This document shows positions 11,214-12,781 of a stretch of DNA of 12,781 bases, one piece after another. This DNA comes from Pseudomonadota bacterium. GTDB taxonomy: Bacteria > Pseudomonadota > Gammaproteobacteria > Xanthomonadales > Xanthomonadaceae. Where the stretch lies: contig JAFAFF010000050.1 in assembly GCA_023423605.1 (NCBI GenBank), positions 1 to 12,781 on the forward strand, in the 5' to 3' direction. The translations under genes and the position numbers were made by a program. The notes beneath the pieces are model-generated. The model saw only the letters and a program-made list of their open reading frames with translations, made no database searches and was not told where the DNA came from. How positions within the stretch are numbered: position 1 is the stretch's first letter; every line of letters starts with the position of its first letter.

Positions 11214-12781
11214 GCGCGGGCGCCTGCCGGGCTGGCCTGCAGGAACAGGAAACGTTCGAAGCGCGCCGGCAGTGTCGCGGTGCGGCCACCGTCCACCACG
11301 CCAAGCTCGGTCTCGTTGAACAGATCGCGCACGTTCCAGCGCCCAGGCGGCAGCCCGCGCAGTTCCACCTTGCCGTCCCACTGCGGTGCGTAGAAGGTGT
11401 AGTAGTGCGCACCGTCCTTGCGGATCGCATGCGCCTCCGGCCTGTCGAAGCCGATGTCGTACAGCGTGCCGAGATACTCGCCCTTGGGCAGCATGTGCGC
11501 GTTGTACAGGCCGACCCACTTCCGCCACAGCGCTTCGCGGCTCTCGTCCAGCACGTAGCCGCCCGGCGGCAGCGGCACCGAGGGACGATCGGTATCCTTC
11601 GGCCAGGTGAACTTGCTGGAAATCACCGCGCCGATGCCGACGCTGGAAGCGAAGTCGTCACGGTTGTCCGACAGTTCGACATGGTCGCCCGCATAACTGC
11701 TGCGCTCGCCGATGAGGGCCTTGATGGACTTGCCCTTGCTGCGCACCTGCCATGACGACAACGGATCCGAGGACGGGAACTGGTCGGTGGCGGGCAGGTT
11801 GTGGAAGGCGAAGGCGGTGCCGCAGGGACACAGTTCGACCACGGCTTCGGGATTGGCGTCGTGTGCGGCGCGGTAGATCGCATCCCAGAACCTGGCCAGC
11901 CCGACCACCGAATCCTGCGGACTGGCGTGCTTGTGCGCGGGATTGTGGCAGGGCGCGACGGCATTGAGGTGCTGGCCGTCCAGCTTGATTCCCTCGAAGC
12001 CCCAGTCGCCGATCGCCTTCTTCACCAGCGCCACGTAGAAATCGATGGTCGGCTGGTATGCCGGGCACTGGGTCAGCGCGTTCCACCAGGTCACCGTCTG
12101 GAATGCGCCGTATTCGTCCAGCAGCAGCATGTCCACGTGATCGTGCAGCACGTCGCTGCCGGGATCGGCGGCCAGGGGTGCCAGCCACAGGCGCGGGCGC
12201 ATGCCGTGGCGACGGACTTCGGCGGTGAACGCACGCATGTCCGCATCGCCGCGCGGGAATTTGCGCAGGTCGATCTTCCAGTCGCCTTCGTTGGTCTGCC
12301 AGCCATCGTCCAGCACCGCCCATTCGAAGCCCAGTTCCCTGGCCTTCGGCAGCGTGGCGTAGATCTGTTCCACGGTGAAATCCCGCTCGTATCCCCACGC
12401 GCACCAGATCGGCGCGAAGGCCGAATCCGGCGGCCGCGGGCCTTCGATGCCCTCGGCGCGCATGATCGCCTGGTACTGCTGCAGGGGCGCGTAGAAATCG
12501 CCTTCATGCACGGCCAGCAGGGTGCGCTCGGTAACCAGTTCCTTGCCCGGCGCCAGGGTGAGCGCGTTCGGCGATTCGATGGCGATGGACGCGCCCTTGG
12601 CGGTACGCCGCACCGGCATGTCCAGTGGGCGCGGAACCGGTTCGACGTGGCCGACGGCCAGGCCGGCGTCGCGGCGCCAGATGTTGGCCATCGGTGTGCC
12701 GCCACCGTAGTCCGACGAATCCATGGACAGCGTGTTGCGCTGGTCGAAGCCATCGTCCAGCGGCTGTACCCAGTCGCGACG
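11210..12781 (-). CDS. GH36-family glycosidase (alpha-galactosidase or alpha-N-acetylgalactosaminidase), 5' end outside window
   Basis: 523 residues are visible; the frame is open to the window edge (RRDWVQPLDDGFDQRNTLSM upstream of the internal Met at 12724), so the N-terminal beta domain of a ~700-residue GH36 protein continues outside. Visible: MDSSDYGGGTP; the barrel strands FAPIWCAWGYERDFTVEQIY and WAVLDDGWQTNEGDW; the nucleophile Asp in WGFEGIKLDGQ (codon at 11980-11978); ELCPCGTAFAFHNLP and the probable acid/base Asp in QFPSSDPLSS (codon 11767-11765); then a C-terminal beta domain ending RFERFLFLQ. No membrane segment is visible in this part; a signal peptide cannot be judged. CPCG in place of the usual GH36 glycine-rich CxxGGGR block suggests a distinct subgroup, fitting an amino-sugar substrate. 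It is the first gene seen of the operon, ending in ATGA overlap with the permease. Confidence 0.87.
   Translation of the reverse strand, partial: RRDWVQPLDDGFDQRNTLSMDSSDYGGGTPMANIWRRDAGLAVGHVEPVPRPLDMPVRRTAKGASIAIESPNALTLAPGKELVTERTLLAVHEGDFYAPLQQYQAIMRAEGIEGPRPPDSAFAPIWCAWGYERDFTVEQIYATLPKARELGFEWAVLDDGWQTNEGDWKIDLRKFPRGDADMRAFTAEVRRHGMRPRLWLAPLAADPGSDVLHDHVDMLLLDEYGAFQTVTWWNALTQCPAYQPTIDFYVALVKKAIGDWGFEGIKLDGQHLNAVAPCHNPAHKHASPQDSVVGLARFWDAIYRAAHDANPEAVVELCPCGTAFAFHNLPATDQFPSSDPLSSWQVRSKGKSIKALIGERSSYAGDHVELSDNRDDFASSVGIGAVISSKFTWPKDTDRPSVPLPPGGYVLDESREALWRKWVGLYNAHMLPKGEYLGTLYDIGFDRPEAHAIRKDGAHYYTFYAPQWDGKVELRGLPPGRWNVRDLFNETELGVVDGGRTATLPARFERFLFLQASPAGARA

Noticed and set aside
9441..11393. 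650-codon open frame on + opposite AgaZ and the permease
   Set aside because: Antisense shadow with Gln/His/Arg-rich content and no recognisable motif.
11214..11528. N-terminal extension of the EamA permease to 11528
   Set aside because: Overlaps the GH36 C-terminal domain; the ATGA junction at 11213 and the 10-helix layout support the short form.

Overview
The window looks like chromosome of a Stenotrophomonas-type member of the Lysobacteraceae. It is GC-rich throughout, and its gaps carry many palindromes headed by GTAG, which match the SMAG (Stenotrophomonas maltophilia GTAG) REP elements. The proteins (PQQ dehydrogenase, HipA-like kinase with DUF3037 partner, Tat-type aldo/keto reductase, aga genes) fit that group. 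The genus call is inference from repeats and protein style.

Left part (1-2868). The 3' end of a membrane PQQ-dependent dehydrogenase on + faces a minus-strand run: a class I methyltransferase (2664-1990), then a HipA-like kinase (1928-1152) overlapping a DUF3037 protein (1174-782). The space between the converging genes is filled exactly by a 331-bp array of SMAG pairs with a strict 90-bp period. The TAG stop codons of both genes are the outermost GTAG heads of the array. A second SMAG cluster lies at 2716-2862.

Middle part (2869-4952). A Tat-signal aldo/keto reductase on minus diverges from a LysE-family exporter on +. The exporter is broken by a -1-type frame change at a G5T3 run. A possible 31-codon leader ORF ends in a TGATG overlap with its start.

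Right part (4953-12781, all minus). This is a tightly packed sugar operon, transcribed from the right edge leftward: GH36 glycosidase (5' end outside the window), DMT/EamA permease, AgaZ/GatZ-family protein, AgaS-type SIS isomerase/deaminase, BadF/BadG-family sugar kinase, one SMAG element, and a secreted GH27 glycosidase with a C-terminal NPCBM domain. Overlaps of 4 and 14 nt and a 12-nt gap imply translational coupling of the first five. Kinase, AgaS and AgaZ together point to galactosamine or N-acetylgalactosamine use: two glycosidases release the sugar, the permease and kinase take it in and phosphorylate it, AgaS converts galactosamine-6-P to tagatose-6-P, and AgaZ acts on the tagatose phosphate. 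A GalNAc-6-P deacetylase and the catalytic aldolase are not in the window.

The GH27 gene has an in-frame TGA at a conserved Trp codon, five codons before the predicted acid/base Asp. Two neighbouring genes (exporter, GH27) therefore each carry a single-base-scale lesion, which may be real decay or sequence error.
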